DNA of 64,000 bases from Pseudomonas koreensis (GTDB lineage Bacteria; Pseudomonadota; Gammaproteobacteria; Pseudomonadales; Pseudomonadaceae). Made by a program: the position numbers and the translations under genes. Positions 37,379 through 47,465 of the stretch are shown here, piece by piece; within the stretch, counting starts at the first letter, position 1; each line of letters begins with the position of its first letter. The stretch lies in assembly GCF_025447595.1 (NCBI RefSeq), contig NZ_JAOEJU010000010.1, positions 1 through 64,000 on the forward strand, read 5' to 3'. A model generated the notes under the pieces. The model was not told the DNA's origin and did not search any database. It was given only the letters and a program-made list of their open reading frames with translations.

Positions 37379-39316
37379 TCAGGCCCGGGCCGTTCGCCAG
37401 GCATCGATCAGTTCGACGAAGGTGCCCTGCACCTGACGGATCAGCGTCTCGTCATCGATCTCCCCGGCCAGCCAGGCACGGCTCGGCTCCTGGAGAATCG
37501 TCCGGCCCACGGCGAACCCGCGGCAGGTCTGGCTCTGACTGGCCTGTTGAAAGCCTTCGGCCAACGCTGATGCCGGGGCATTCAGGCCCAGCAGCACCAC
37601 ACCTCGGCAATAGGGATCGCGCGCCTGGATCAGTTCGTCGAGCTGTTGCCATTCCTCGGCGCTTTGCGCTTCGATCTTCCACCACGCCGGGTAGATGCCC
37701 AGGTTGTAGAGGCGTTTGAGCGCGCGATACAGCACATCGGGATGCGCTGAGGGGTGATCCTTGGGCGGGATGATTTCCAGCAGCAGTTCATGACCGCTGA
37801 CTTGCGATGCCTGATACAACGCCTTGATCTGCGCTTCCTGCTCCAGCCGCAGCATCGGTTCGTCGTCCGGGTGGAATTGCACCAGGCACTTGATGATTTG
37901 CTCTTGCGGCCAGGCGATCAGGTTGCTGCCGATCGAGCGCCCGTGTTCGAAGGCCAGCGGCCGCGAGCCCTGCACCTCGACCGGCCGCGCCACCCACCAG
38001 CCACGACCGGTAGCGGCGTTCAGCGAGTCCTGGCCGAAACGCTGATCCGCCAGCAGCCCGACATCGGCTTCGATGCCCTGCTCGCGCAAGTCGCTTTCGA
38101 CCCGTTCCACAGCCTTGATGAACAGTTGCTTGAGTTCGCCGATGGCGCCGAGGTCGCGTCCGCCCTTCTGGGCCAGTTCCACTAGTTGCCCGCGATGGTC
38201 GAAGGCAAAGATGAACAGTTGCTTCCACTGTTTGCGCGGCACACTGACCTGATGCAGGCGTTGCAGAGTGACGTCCTGATCGGGCCGGGTAATCGGCACC
38301 GGGCTGCTGAACAGGTAATCCAGCTCGGCACGGGTCGGCATCGCCGGCGCACACGCATGGCGCGACACCACCAGACCACCGCAGGCATTGGCCAACTGGC
38401 AGCAACGCTCATCGCTGGCGTCTTCCAGCCAACCGCTGAGGAAGCCCGACATGAACGCATCGCCGGCGCCCAGCACGTTCAGCACCTCGACTCGCACGCC
38501 GGGATAAATCGCGCCGTCTTCAAGGCGTGCCGGAATCTCTCCGTGAATCACCGTGCAACCTTGCGGACCGAGTTTGACCACCAGGGTCGCTGCGCTCAGC
38601 CGCCGGACATTGCGCAGCGCAATGAGCAAATCCTCTGAACCGCCGGCCAGCAGAAACTCTTCCTCCGTCCCGACTACAAGGTCAAAGCGCGGGAGGATTT
38701 GTTGCACATGTTGAGTGACGTTCTGATCGGCAACGAAACGGGTTTCGCCGTCCGCCTTGCCGGCGAGCCCCCACAGGACCGGGCGGTAGTCGATGTCCAG
38801 CACCCGTTTGACGTTGTGCTTTTCGGCGTAGTCCAGCGCCTGGATGCTCGCCTTGTAGACGCCGTCGGTGGAGAAATGGGTGCCGGTGATCAGCAAAGCT
38901 TTGCTGGAGGCGATAAAGGCTTCGCTGATGTCTTCGGCCCGCAGCGCCATGTCGGCGCAATTCTCACGGTAGAAGACCAAGGGAAAGGTTTCCCGATCCT
39001 TGAGGCCGAGCAGCACCATGGCGGTCAGACGCTCCGGGTCGACCTTGATGCCGCTGACATCGCAGCCTTCACGGGCCAGCGACTCGATCAGGAAACGCCC
39101 CATGTGATCGTCACCGGTCCGGCTCAGCATCGCCGACCTGAGCCCCAGCCGGGCGGAGCCGAACGCGATGTTGGCGGAGGAGCCGCCGAGGTATTTGGCG
39201 AAGCTGCTCACATCCTCCAGTCGTGCCCCGACCTGCTGCGCATAGAGGTCGACGCCGAGGCGCCCGAGGCAAATCAGATCCAATTGACGTCCACTGGCAA
39301 AACGAGTCTGGCCCAT
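37379..39316 (-). CDS. iolC: bifunctional 5-dehydro-2-deoxygluconokinase / DUF2090 aldolase
   Basis: This 645-residue fusion has a PfkB-type sugar kinase at about residues 1-335 (YLGGSSANIAFGSARLG, with the anion-hole motif VLGAGDAFMSGF). A DUF2090 TIM-barrel domain covers about 345-640 (FIFAFDHRGQLVEL, LGIYPAWWKIEAQ, GFAVGRTI). The kinase phosphorylates 2-deoxy-5-keto-gluconate. The second domain is the likely aldolase giving dihydroxyacetone phosphate and malonate semialdehyde; no separate iolJ is present in this window. It is the first gene of the iol operon, divergent from iolR. Confidence 0.93.
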   Translation of the reverse strand: MGQTRFASGRQLDLICLGRLGVDLYAQQVGARLEDVSSFAKYLGGSSANIAFGSARLGLRSAMLSRTGDDHMGRFLIESLAREGCDVSGIKVDPERLTAMVLLGLKDRETFPLVFYRENCADMALRAEDISEAFIASSKALLITGTHFSTDGVYKASIQALDYAEKHNVKRVLDIDYRPVLWGLAGKADGETRFVADQNVTQHVQQILPRFDLVVGTEEEFLLAGGSEDLLIALRNVRRLSAATLVVKLGPQGCTVIHGEIPARLEDGAIYPGVRVEVLNVLGAGDAFMSGFLSGWLEDASDERCCQLANACGGLVVSRHACAPAMPTRAELDYLFSSPVPITRPDQDVTLQRLHQVSVPRKQWKQLFIFAFDHRGQLVELAQKGGRDLGAIGELKQLFIKAVERVESDLREQGIEADVGLLADQRFGQDSLNAATGRGWWVARPVEVQGSRPLAFEHGRSIGSNLIAWPQEQIIKCLVQFHPDDEPMLRLEQEAQIKALYQASQVSGHELLLEIIPPKDHPSAHPDVLYRALKRLYNLGIYPAWWKIEAQSAEEWQQLDELIQARDPYCRGVVLLGLNAPASALAEGFQQASQSQTCRGFAVGRTILQEPSRAWLAGEIDDETLIRQVQGTFVELIDAWRTARA

Positions 39317-39411
39317 GCTGGCTCCTGTTATTTTTATCAGCCTGCGCCCTACGCGGTGACCGCGCCGGACACTCTTGGTGGATGCAGACTAAAACGAGCC
39401 GGATCGAACAA

Positions 39412-39425
39412 TCAATAAATATTCC
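39412..39425 (-). promoter_or_regulatory. degenerate IolR-type site upstream of iolC
   Basis: On the minus strand GGAATATTTATTGA keeps the GGAA half and most of the second half. It lies 29 bp from the full site at 39441-39454, close enough for cooperative binding over the iolC-iolR promoters. No convincing iolC promoter boxes were found. Confidence 0.45.
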
Positions 39426-39433
39426 AATTATTT

Positions 39434-39462
39434 TTCACGTGGAATATTTTTTCCAATAAACT
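39434..39462 (+). promoter_or_regulatory. iolR promoter with IolR-type operator
   Basis: The -35 TTCACG (39434-39439) is weak; the -10 TAAACT (39457-39462) is 17 bp away. GGAATATTTTTTCC (39441-39454) fills the spacer, in the same register to the -10 (TTCC-AA-TAAA) as in the importer promoter. This suggests self-control of iolR and control of the divergent iol operon. Confidence 0.72.
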
Positions 39463-39626
39463 TCGGTACAGGCGCTCCAGACACAGTGCATCGTTTCAGC
39501 AGGCGTCCCGCTGGCGCAAGCCCAAGATTTTGTCCGGGCCGAGCCTGTAGACTGCGCACAGCCAACCTATTGTCAGGGGACGAGATGTACAACCGTCCCT
39601 ATAAGAACAAGCCAGAAGGATTATTT

Positions 39627-40547
39627 ATGTCCAGCACCGATCAGCCGGCTACCGCCGAGAGCACGCCCGAGAGCGATCTTGCCAGCCCCCCGATCAATGC
39701 CGAGCGTCTGCTGCAGCTCATCACCACTGAATACGAAAGCCTTCCGCGCCAGCTCAAACGCATCGCCAGTTACATGAGCCAGCAGAGCGACCGGATCATG
39801 GTCGACCGTATCAGCGATATCGCCCGCGAGTGCGAAGTGCACCCGTCGGCCATCGTGCGGTTTTCCCAGCGATTCGGTTTCAGCGGTTTCAGTGAAATGC
39901 AGGCGCTGTTCCGCGAGGCATATACCCACAAAGCCACGCCGGTTCAGAACTACCAACAGCGCATCCGCAGCATGATCGCCAACAAGTCGCAGAAAGCCAG
40001 CGGCGGCGATCTGGCCCGCGAATGCATCGACGCCACACTGTCGGGCATCGAACGCCTGGGGCAGGAGCTCGATGACCAGGCCTTCGAAAAGGCCGTGGAC
40101 CTGGTGGTCAATGCCGACAATATCTACGTGGTCGGCGTTCGCCGCTCGTTCGCGGTGGCCGACTATCTGGTCTACAACCTGCAACACACCAACAAGCGCA
40201 TCCACCTGGTCTCGGGCCTCGGCGGCAGCTATCGCGAGCAGATGCGCAGCGTGCGCGCCAATGACCTGGTGATCGCCATCAGCTTCACGCCGTACGGCAA
40301 GGAAACCCAGCACTGCCTGCGCATCGCCCAACACCATCAGGCAAAAACCCTGATCATCACTGACAGCAATCTCTCGCCACTGGCCAAGCGCGCCAACACC
40401 CTGCTGCTGGTCAACGAAGGCAGTTCGTTTGCGTTCCGTTCCCTGAGTGCAACTTTGTGCCTGTGCCAGGCGCTGTTTATCGCCGTAGCCTATCGACTGG
40501 AGTTGAAGGTGGACGAGATTCACGAGCAGGTCGGGTTCGAGGACTGA
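39627..40547 (+). CDS. iolR: RpiR/MurR-family regulator of inositol catabolism
   Basis: This 306-residue protein has an N-terminal HTH_6 domain (LKRIASYMSQQSDRIMVD, then ECEVHPSAIVRFSQRFGFSGFSE) and a C-terminal SIS sugar-isomerase-like domain (NIYVVGVRRSFAVADYL, VIAISFTPYGKET) that binds a sugar-phosphate-like effector. Location and the nearby GGAA-N6-TTCC sites support its role as inositol repressor. ATG at 39627 follows AGAAGGA; ATG at 39585 with AGGGGA is an alternative. The region 39317-39584 holds only the operators described. Confidence 0.88.
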   Translation: MSSTDQPATAESTPESDLASPPINAERLLQLITTEYESLPRQLKRIASYMSQQSDRIMVDRISDIARECEVHPSAIVRFSQRFGFSGFSEMQALFREAYTHKATPVQNYQQRIRSMIANKSQKASGGDLARECIDATLSGIERLGQELDDQAFEKAVDLVVNADNIYVVGVRRSFAVADYLVYNLQHTNKRIHLVSGLGGSYREQMRSVRANDLVIAISFTPYGKETQHCLRIAQHHQAKTLIITDSNLSPLAKRANTLLLVNEGSSFAFRSLSATLCLCQALFIAVAYRLELKVDEIHEQVGFED

Positions 40548-40601
40548 TCGGGGCACCGCCATTCCAACGAATGAGGCAAATCAAAATATTTATTCCATTA
40601 T

Positions 40602-40630
40602 TTGAATGTAAGGAATATTTATTCTATAAA
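40602..40630 (+). promoter_or_regulatory. promoter with IolR-type operator for the 40668 oxidoreductase gene
   Basis: The -35 TTGAAT (40602-40607) and -10 TATAAA (40625-40630) are 17 bp apart. GGAATATTTATTCT (40612-40625) overlaps the spacer. A half-conserved site AAAATATTTATTCC lies upstream at 40583-40596. Confidence 0.78.
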
Positions 40631-40667
40631 CAGGATCTCTGAAAACAAGAACTCAAAGGATCCTGTC

Positions 40668-41789
40668 ATGCGTGAACTCGGAATCGGCCTGATCGGCACG
40701 GGCTTCATGGGGCGCGCCCACGCCCTGGCCTTTCGTAATGTCAGCGGGGCATTCGAACTGCCCTTCACCCTTCGCCTGGCCGCTCTGGCTGACGCCGATC
40801 CCGCACGCGCACAAGCCTGCGCCACCGCTTGGGGCTTCGAGCAGGCCCATGGCGACTGGCAGCGATTGATCGACGACCCCAAGGTCAGCCTGATCGCCAT
40901 CACCACACCCAATCACCTGCACTACCCGATGGCCATGGCCGCGCTTGCCGCTGGCAAAGCGGTGTACTGCGAAAAGCCACTGGCAGTGAATCTTGAACAA
41001 GCTCATGCGATGCACGTGGCGGCGAAGCATGCCGGCGTCGTCACGCGGGTCGGCTACAACTATCAGCACAACCCGATTATTGGCCTGGCACGCGATCTGA
41101 TCCTGAGTGGCGAACTCGGCGAGATCATCAGTTTTCAAGGTGAATTCAGCGAAGATTTCATGGCCGATCCAGACTCCCCATGGTCGTGGCGCTGCGAGCC
41201 CGAACATGCCGGTGGAGCCCTGGCGGATCTGGGCAGCCACTTGCTCGCCATGGCGCGTTACCTGCTGGGCGATATCGAAGCGGTGTGCGCCGATTCCCAG
41301 ACCGTCCATGGCCAACGACCAGCCACAACCGGCAGTCAGGAACAACGCCGCATTGGAGTCGACGATCAGACCCACGCACTATTGCGCTTTGCCAGCGGTG
41401 CGCGCGGCACCTTCAGCAGCAGCTGGCTCAAGCATGGCTACAAGAATCATCTGAGCTTCGAGGTCAGCGGCACCCGAGGCACCCTGGCGTTCGATCAGGA
41501 GCGCTTGAACGAATTACGCCTGTGCCGCGCCGGCCAAGGCGGCTTCCAGCGTTTACTGGCCGGACCGGACTTGCCCGGCTACGCAGCCTTCAGCCCGGCG
41601 CCGGGGCATCAGCTGGGCTACAACGAGCTGAAGACGCTGGAAGTGCATGAACTGATCATGGCGTTGGCGGGGAACGGGCAAACGGGGACTGATTTCGAGG
41701 AGGCGTTTGAAGTTGAAAGGCTGGCGACAGCAGTTCGGGTCGCGGCTGAGGAGCGGCGCTGGGTGTCTGTCAGTGAAATCACTGGCTAA
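40668..41789 (+). CDS. Gfo/Idh/MocA family oxidoreductase (second extra copy)
   Basis: This 373-residue dehydrogenase has the Rossmann motif GLIGTGFMGRAHALAF, the catalytic Lys in YCEKPLAVN and the later GGALADLGSHLLAMARYLLG with its His. The putative operator in its promoter ties it to inositol metabolism, for example oxidation of another inositol isomer or a derivative; that substrate is inference. The start at 40668 follows AAAGGA. It is transcribed alone, 120 bp after iolR. Confidence 0.87.
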   Translation: MRELGIGLIGTGFMGRAHALAFRNVSGAFELPFTLRLAALADADPARAQACATAWGFEQAHGDWQRLIDDPKVSLIAITTPNHLHYPMAMAALAAGKAVYCEKPLAVNLEQAHAMHVAAKHAGVVTRVGYNYQHNPIIGLARDLILSGELGEIISFQGEFSEDFMADPDSPWSWRCEPEHAGGALADLGSHLLAMARYLLGDIEAVCADSQTVHGQRPATTGSQEQRRIGVDDQTHALLRFASGARGTFSSSWLKHGYKNHLSFEVSGTRGTLAFDQERLNELRLCRAGQGGFQRLLAGPDLPGYAAFSPAPGHQLGYNELKTLEVHELIMALAGNGQTGTDFEEAFEVERLATAVRVAAEERRWVSVSEITG

Positions 41790-41800
41790 TTTTACGTGGG

Positions 41801-41829
41801 CACAAAAAAGCCGATCTGGATGATCGGCT
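41801..41829. terminator. terminator hairpin after the oxidoreductase gene
   Basis: The stem AGCCGATC / GATCGGCT has a TGGAT loop. Its U-run is better for the minus strand (preceding AAAAAA) than for the plus strand. It separates the inositol locus from the tRNA gene. Confidence 0.7.
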
Positions 41830-41887
41830 TGAGTGTCTGACTTCGATGAGGAGGGAAACTGGATCCCCTGCAAAAGTCCCTGTACAT

Positions 41888-41916
41888 GAAAAAGCCCAAC
41901 TCGCTAAAGTTTGGCT
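41888..41916 (-). terminator. terminator of tRNA-Pro transcript
   Basis: On the minus strand the stem AGCCAAACT / AGTTGGGCT (one mismatch) is followed by TTTTT, 17 bp after the tRNA 3' end. Confidence 0.82.
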
Positions 41917-41932
41917 AAGTCATTGAATTATA

Positions 41933-42009
41933 TGGTCGGGACGGAGTGATTCGAACACTCGACCCCTAGCACCCCATGCTAGTGCGCTACCGGACTGCGC
42001 TACGCCCCG
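41933..42009 (-). tRNA. tRNA-Pro (anticodon GGG)
   Basis: The 77-nt sequence folds as a full cloverleaf. The acceptor stem is CGGGGCG / CGTCCCG, the anticodon stem CTAGC / GCTAG with loop ATGGGGT (anticodon GGG, reading CCC), and the T-arm has GTTCGAATC. CCA is encoded. It lies downstream of the merR gene on the same strand, as in other pseudomonads. Confidence 0.97.
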
Positions 42010-42098
42010 ACTAGGTTTGAAACTCGTTCTCCATCTCGAAGAACGCTCATGAATATATCGCAAGCTTTTGAAAACTGGAAGTATTTAAAAGCAGGAAA

Positions 42099-42455
42099 TT
42101 ATTTCTTGAGAACCACCAGAACATCTTCGAGCTCGGCGATCATCTGGCGGATCATTTGCTTGTATTGGGTGGTGTCGTCTTTGGCTTCATCGCCGGACAG
42201 ACGCAGGCGCGCGCCGCCGATGGTAAACCCCTGATCGTAAAGGAGCGCGCGGATCTGCCGGATCATCAGCACGTCCTGGCGCTGATAATACCGGCGGTTC
42301 CCGCGGCGTTTGACGGGGTTGAGCTGAGGAAACTCCTGCTCCCAGTAGCGCAGCACGTGCGGCTTTACCGCACACAGCTCGCTGACTTCACCGATGGTGA
42401 AGTAGCGTTTGCCCGGGATGACGGGTAGTTCGTCGTTATGACTTGGTTCCAGCAT
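42099..42455 (-). CDS. MerR family regulator
   Basis: This 118-residue protein has an N-terminal MerR winged HTH ([27 protein letters not shown], then [19 protein letters not shown]) and a short helical C-terminus with no metal-binding Cys pair. It is the MerR-like protein conserved directly after ihfA in Pseudomonas; its target is unknown. The start at 42455 lies inside the 3' end of ihfA (20-bp overlap), so translation is probably coupled. Confidence 0.9.
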   Translation of the reverse strand: MLEPSHNDELPVIPGKRYFTIGEVSELCAVKPHVLRYWEQEFPQLNPVKRRGNRRYYQRQDVLMIRQIRALLYDQGFTIGGARLRLSGDEAKDDTTQYKQMIRQMIAELEDVLVVLKK

Positions 42456-42738
42456 AAGCCTCAACTCGGGCCTTCAACTTCTGCCCTGGACGAAAGGTGA
42501 CCACACGGCGAGCCGTGATCGGGATTTCTTCCCCCGTTTTCGGGTTGCGGCCAGGCCGCTGGCGTTTGTCCCGAAGGTCGAAATTGCCGAAACCCGACAA
42601 TTTGACCTGCTCGTTGTCTTCAAGAGCGTGCCTGATTTCCTCGAAAAACAGTTCAACCAATTCCTTGGCTTCCCGCTTGTTCAGGCCCAGCTCTTCATAC
42701 AGACGTTCCGCCATCTCAGCTTTCGTCAAAGCCCCCAT
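42436..42738 (-). CDS. ihfA: integration host factor subunit alpha
   Basis: This 100-residue DNA-bending protein of the HU/IHF family pairs with IhfB. It starts [20 protein letters not shown] and has the family signature [21 protein letters not shown], whose beta-arm carries the intercalating Pro. The gene begins 3 bp after pheT on the same strand, so it is expressed with pheST. Confidence 0.97.
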   Translation of the reverse strand: MGALTKAEMAERLYEELGLNKREAKELVELFFEEIRHALEDNEQVKLSGFGNFDLRDKRQRPGRNPKTGEEIPITARRVVTFRPGQKLKARVEAYAGTKS

Positions 42739-42741
42739 ACG

Positions 42742-45120
42742 TCACTTCCTTAACGTGGCGTTCAACCTTTGTTCGAGCGAGGTGAGGATATTTTGCGTCG
42801 TCGAATTCACCTCATCGTCATTAAGAGTGCGCGATGGATGCTGCCAGGTCAAGCCGACTGCGAGGCTTTTTCTATCAGGATCAATGCCTTTACCCTGATA
42901 CACGTCAAATAGCCTGAGGTCTGTCAGCCATTCGCCTGCATTTTCACGGATTACGTCCAGTACAGCCGAGGCTGCAACGTCTTTGTGCGCAATCAGTGCC
43001 AGGTCACGACGCACTTCAGGAAAGCGCGACAACTCGTGGAATTTCGGCATTTTACCCAGAGCGACTTCAGCCAGAACCAGCTCGAAGACGAAGACCGGAC
43101 GATCGAGACCCAGGGATTTCGACAACTCAGGGTGAATCGCGCCGATGAAGCCCACTTCACGCCCTTCTCGCTCGATGCGTGCGGTCTGGCCTGGATGCAG
43201 CGCAGGATGCTTGCCCGGTGCAAAAGTGAACTGATCCAGCGCACCGGCAAAGCCCAGCACCGCTTCTACGTCAGCCTTGACGTCGAAGAAGTCCACGGTA
43301 TCGCGACCTTGCGCCCAGCCTTCCGGCAGACGGCTGCCGCACACCACACCGGCGATCATCGGCTCTTGCTTCAGACCTTCCAGCTGACCGACAAAGCGCA
43401 GGCCGCTCTCGAACAGACGAACACGATCCTGCTGACGGTTGAGGTTGTGCTGCAGCGCCTTGACCAGGCCCGGCCACAGCGACGAACGCATGGCGGCCAT
43501 GTCATTGGAGATCGGGTTCGCCAACAACAGTGGCTCGACGCCCGGGTTGAACAGCTCGAACTGCTTCGGATCGATGAAGCTGTAAGTGATCGCTTCCTGG
43601 TAGCCACGGGCAACCAGCAGACGACGCAGTTCCGGCAGATCGCTGCGCGCTTCGGCCTTGGCCTGTGGCGCCAGACGAGCTTGCGGGTAACGAACCGGCA
43701 GGCGGTTGTAACCGTACAGACGCGCCAGTTCTTCGATCAGATCGACTTCCAGGCTGATGTCGAAGCGATGGCTTGGCACTTCTACGCGCCATTGCCCTGC
43801 TCCGTCGGCGGAAACTTTCAGGCCCAAAGCGTTGAGCAGACGCTCGACTTCGGCCGAATCCATTTCCATGCCCAGCATCTGGGTGATGCGCTGAGCACGC
43901 AGGGTGATCGGCGCGATCGACGGCAGATGCTGCTCGCTGACGGTCTCGATGATCGGGCCGGCTTCGCCACCGGTGATTTCCAGCAGCAGGCCAGTGGCGC
44001 GCTCCATGGCTTCACGGGCCAGTTGCCAGTCCACGCCACGCTCGTAGCGGTGCGAAGCGTCGGTGTGCAGACCGTAGGAACGAGCCTTGCCCGCCACCGC
44101 GATCTGATCGAAGAATGCACTCTCAAGGAATACGTCACGAGTGGTCGCGGAAACACCGCTGTGCTCGCCACCCATCACGCCGGCAATGGCCAAAGCGCGA
44201 GTGTGGTCGGCGATCACCAGCGTATCGCTACGCAGGCTGACTTCCTGACCGTCGAGCAGTACGAGCTTCTCGCCCTCTTCCGCCATGCGCACACGAATGC
44301 CGCCATTGATTTCGGCGAGATCGAAGGCGTGCAGCGGCTGGCCCAGTTCGAGCATCACGTAGTTGGTGATGTCGACGGCGGCGTCGATGCTGCGGACTTC
44401 GGCGCGACGCAGGCGCTCAACCATCCACAGCGGCGTCGGCCTGGACAGGTCAACGTTGCGGATGACACGGCCCAGATAACGCGGGCAGGCAGCAGGTGCC
44501 AGGACTTCTACCGAGCGCACTTCGTCGTGTACCGCCGGAACGGTCATCACCACCGGGCGAGTGACCGGAGCGTCATACAGCGCGCCGACTTCACGGGCCA
44601 GACCGGCCAGCGACAGGCAGTCGCCACGGTTCGGAGTCAGATCGACTTCGATGCTGGCGTCTTCCAGGTCCAGATAAACACGGAAATCTTCGCCCACCGG
44701 CGCATCGGCCGGCAGCTCCATCAGACCGTCATTGCCTTCACCGACCTGCAGCTCGGATTGCGAGCACAGCATGCCGTTGGACTCGACGCCGCGCAGCTTG
44801 GCCTTCTTGATCTTGAAGTCGCCCGGCAGCTCGGCACCGATCATCGCGAACGGAATCTTCAGGCCCGGACGCACGTTTGGCGCACCGCACACGACCTGGA
44901 AGGTTTCCGCGCCATTGCTGACCTGGCACACGCGCAATTTGTCGGCATCGGGATGCTGCTCGGTGCTCAGCACCTCGCCCACCACCACGCCACTGAAAAC
45001 ACCGGCGGCCGGCGTAACGCTATCGACCTCAAGACCGGCCATCGACAGACGGGCAACCAGCGCGTCGCGATCTACCTGCGGGCTGACCCAGCCACGCAGC
45101 CATTGTTCACTGAATTTCAT
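42742..45120 (-). CDS. pheT: phenylalanyl-tRNA synthetase beta subunit
   Basis: This 792-residue subunit of the alpha2-beta2 enzyme charges tRNA-Phe with PheS. Domains in order are a tRNA-binding EMAP-like domain (about 40-150, VCGAPNVRPGLKIP), B3/B4 editing domain (about 200-370), B5 domain (about 400-470), a class-II-like core, and the C-terminal FDX-ACB anticodon domain (about 700-790, FPEVRRDLALIAHKDV). The length is normal. It lies 26 bp after pheS. Confidence 0.97.
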   Translation of the reverse strand: MKFSEQWLRGWVSPQVDRDALVARLSMAGLEVDSVTPAAGVFSGVVVGEVLSTEQHPDADKLRVCQVSNGAETFQVVCGAPNVRPGLKIPFAMIGAELPGDFKIKKAKLRGVESNGMLCSQSELQVGEGNDGLMELPADAPVGEDFRVYLDLEDASIEVDLTPNRGDCLSLAGLAREVGALYDAPVTRPVVMTVPAVHDEVRSVEVLAPAACPRYLGRVIRNVDLSRPTPLWMVERLRRAEVRSIDAAVDITNYVMLELGQPLHAFDLAEINGGIRVRMAEEGEKLVLLDGQEVSLRSDTLVIADHTRALAIAGVMGGEHSGVSATTRDVFLESAFFDQIAVAGKARSYGLHTDASHRYERGVDWQLAREAMERATGLLLEITGGEAGPIIETVSEQHLPSIAPITLRAQRITQMLGMEMDSAEVERLLNALGLKVSADGAGQWRVEVPSHRFDISLEVDLIEELARLYGYNRLPVRYPQARLAPQAKAEARSDLPELRRLLVARGYQEAITYSFIDPKQFELFNPGVEPLLLANPISNDMAAMRSSLWPGLVKALQHNLNRQQDRVRLFESGLRFVGQLEGLKQEPMIAGVVCGSRLPEGWAQGRDTVDFFDVKADVEAVLGFAGALDQFTFAPGKHPALHPGQTARIEREGREVGFIGAIHPELSKSLGLDRPVFVFELVLAEVALGKMPKFHELSRFPEVRRDLALIAHKDVAASAVLDVIRENAGEWLTDLRLFDVYQGKGIDPDRKSLAVGLTWQHPSRTLNDDEVNSTTQNILTSLEQRLNATLRK

Positions 45121-45146
45121 CCTGCTCTCCTAAGAATTCGTTACGA

Positions 45147-46217
<1,071 letters not shown>

Positions 46218-46272
46218 ATGACGTTTAACACCTGACCCCACAGAGGTGAGGCCGGGTGACTGTCGGGGGTAC

Positions 46273-46629
46273 TTAAGCCAAGGTGGCTTTAGCTTTCTCG
46301 ACAATCGCAGCAAACGCCGCTTTTTCGTTCACTGCCAGATCAGCCAGAACCTTACGGTCGATCTCGATGGACGCTTTTTTCAGGCCAGCGATGAAACGGC
46401 TGTAGGACAGACCGTTAACACGAGCACCAGCGTTGATACGAGCGATCCACAGAGCGCGGAACTGACGTTTTTTCTGACGACGGTCACGGTAGGCGTATTG
46501 GCCTGCCTTGATTACCGCTTGCTTGGCAACACGGAATACGCGGGAGCGTGCGCCGTAGTAGCCTTTAGCAAGTTTCAGAATTTTTTTGTGACGTTTACGG
46601 GCAATGACGCCACGCTTTACACGAGCCAT
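46273..46629 (-). CDS. rplT: 50S ribosomal protein L20
   Basis: This 118-residue, very basic ribosomal protein binds 23S rRNA early in assembly. It has the L20 pattern [20 protein letters not shown] and [16 protein letters not shown] core ([16 protein letters not shown]). L20 commonly represses its own operon through the mRNA leader. It lies 30 bp after rpmI. Confidence 0.98.
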
Positions 46630-46659
46630 GAGTTACTTCCTCTATTCTTGATCCAAAAA

Positions 46660-46854
46660 TTAACGAAGGCGCAGCATGCGCTCGACTTTTGCCACGTCAG
46701 ACGGATGCAGCAAGCTGCTACCGCGCAGTTGACGCTTACGCTTGGTCGACATTTTGGTCAGGATGTGGCTCTTGAAAGCGTGCTTGTGCTTGATACCGTT
46801 AGCAGTTTTCAGAAACCGCTTAGCAGCACCACTTTTGGTTTTCATCTTTGGCAT
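46660..46854 (-). CDS. rpmI: 50S ribosomal protein L35
   Basis: This 64-residue basic protein starts [18 protein letters not shown] and ends KVERMLRLR, both standard for L35. It lies between infC and rplT, the usual order. Confidence 0.98.
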   Translation of the reverse strand: MPKMKTKSGAAKRFLKTANGIKHKHAFKSHILTKMSTKRKRQLRGSSLLHPSDVAKVERMLRLR

Positions 46855-46914
46855 GTTCGGATACTCCGCATTCAGTTGATAAACATAATCAGAAGGCCTG
46901 CCGTGCCCTGTTGA

Positions 46915-47448
46915 TTACTTCTTCTTTTTCGGGGCGATGACCATGATCAGCTGGCGTCCTTCCATCTTAGGATGCTGTTCGACCGAACCGTACTCGAGCA
47001 GGTCTTGTTCAACCCGCTTGAGGAGTTCCATCCCCAGCTCCTGGTGGGCCATCTCACGGCCGCGGAATCGCAAGGATACCTTGGCCCTGTCCCCGTCACT
47101 CAGGAAACGTACCAGGTTGCGCAGTTTTACCTGGTAATCCCCTTCCTCCGTCCCTGGACGAAACTTGATTTCTTTTACCTGAATCTGCTTCTGGTTTTTC
47201 TTCGCTGCTGCAATCTGCTTCTTCTTTTCGAAGATCGATTTGCCGTAGTCCATCACCCGGCAAACCGGTGGGACTGCGTCAGCAGAGATTTCTACCAGAT
47301 CAAGCTTTGCTTCTTCAGCAATACGAAGCGCTTCATCAATCGAGACGATGCCAATCTGCTCGCCATCAGCGCCAATTAACCGAACCTCGCGTGCCGAGAT
47401 ATTCTCGTTGATCGGGGCTTTCGGTGCAGTTCGTTTATCTTGTCTCAT
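46915..47448 (-). CDS. infC: translation initiation factor IF-3
   Basis: This protein of 177 residues from the first ATG discriminates initiator tRNA and keeps 30S subunits free. The IF3-N domain ([34 protein letters not shown]) is joined by a Lys-rich linker to IF3-C ([21 protein letters not shown]). Three ATT codons in frame at 47458-47466, preceded by GGAG, allow a start 3-6 codons longer, adding a KRE-containing N-terminus. AUU initiation is the known autoregulatory device of infC in other gamma-proteobacteria. The ATT run overlaps the thrS stop. Confidence 0.95.
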   Translation of the reverse strand: MRQDKRTAPKAPINENISAREVRLIGADGEQIGIVSIDEALRIAEEAKLDLVEISADAVPPVCRVMDYGKSIFEKKKQIAAAKKNQKQIQVKEIKFRPGTEEGDYQVKLRNLVRFLSDGDRAKVSLRFRGREMAHQELGMELLKRVEQDLLEYGSVEQHPKMEGRQLIMVIAPKKKK

Positions 47449-47465
47449 TTCACGCTTAATAATAA

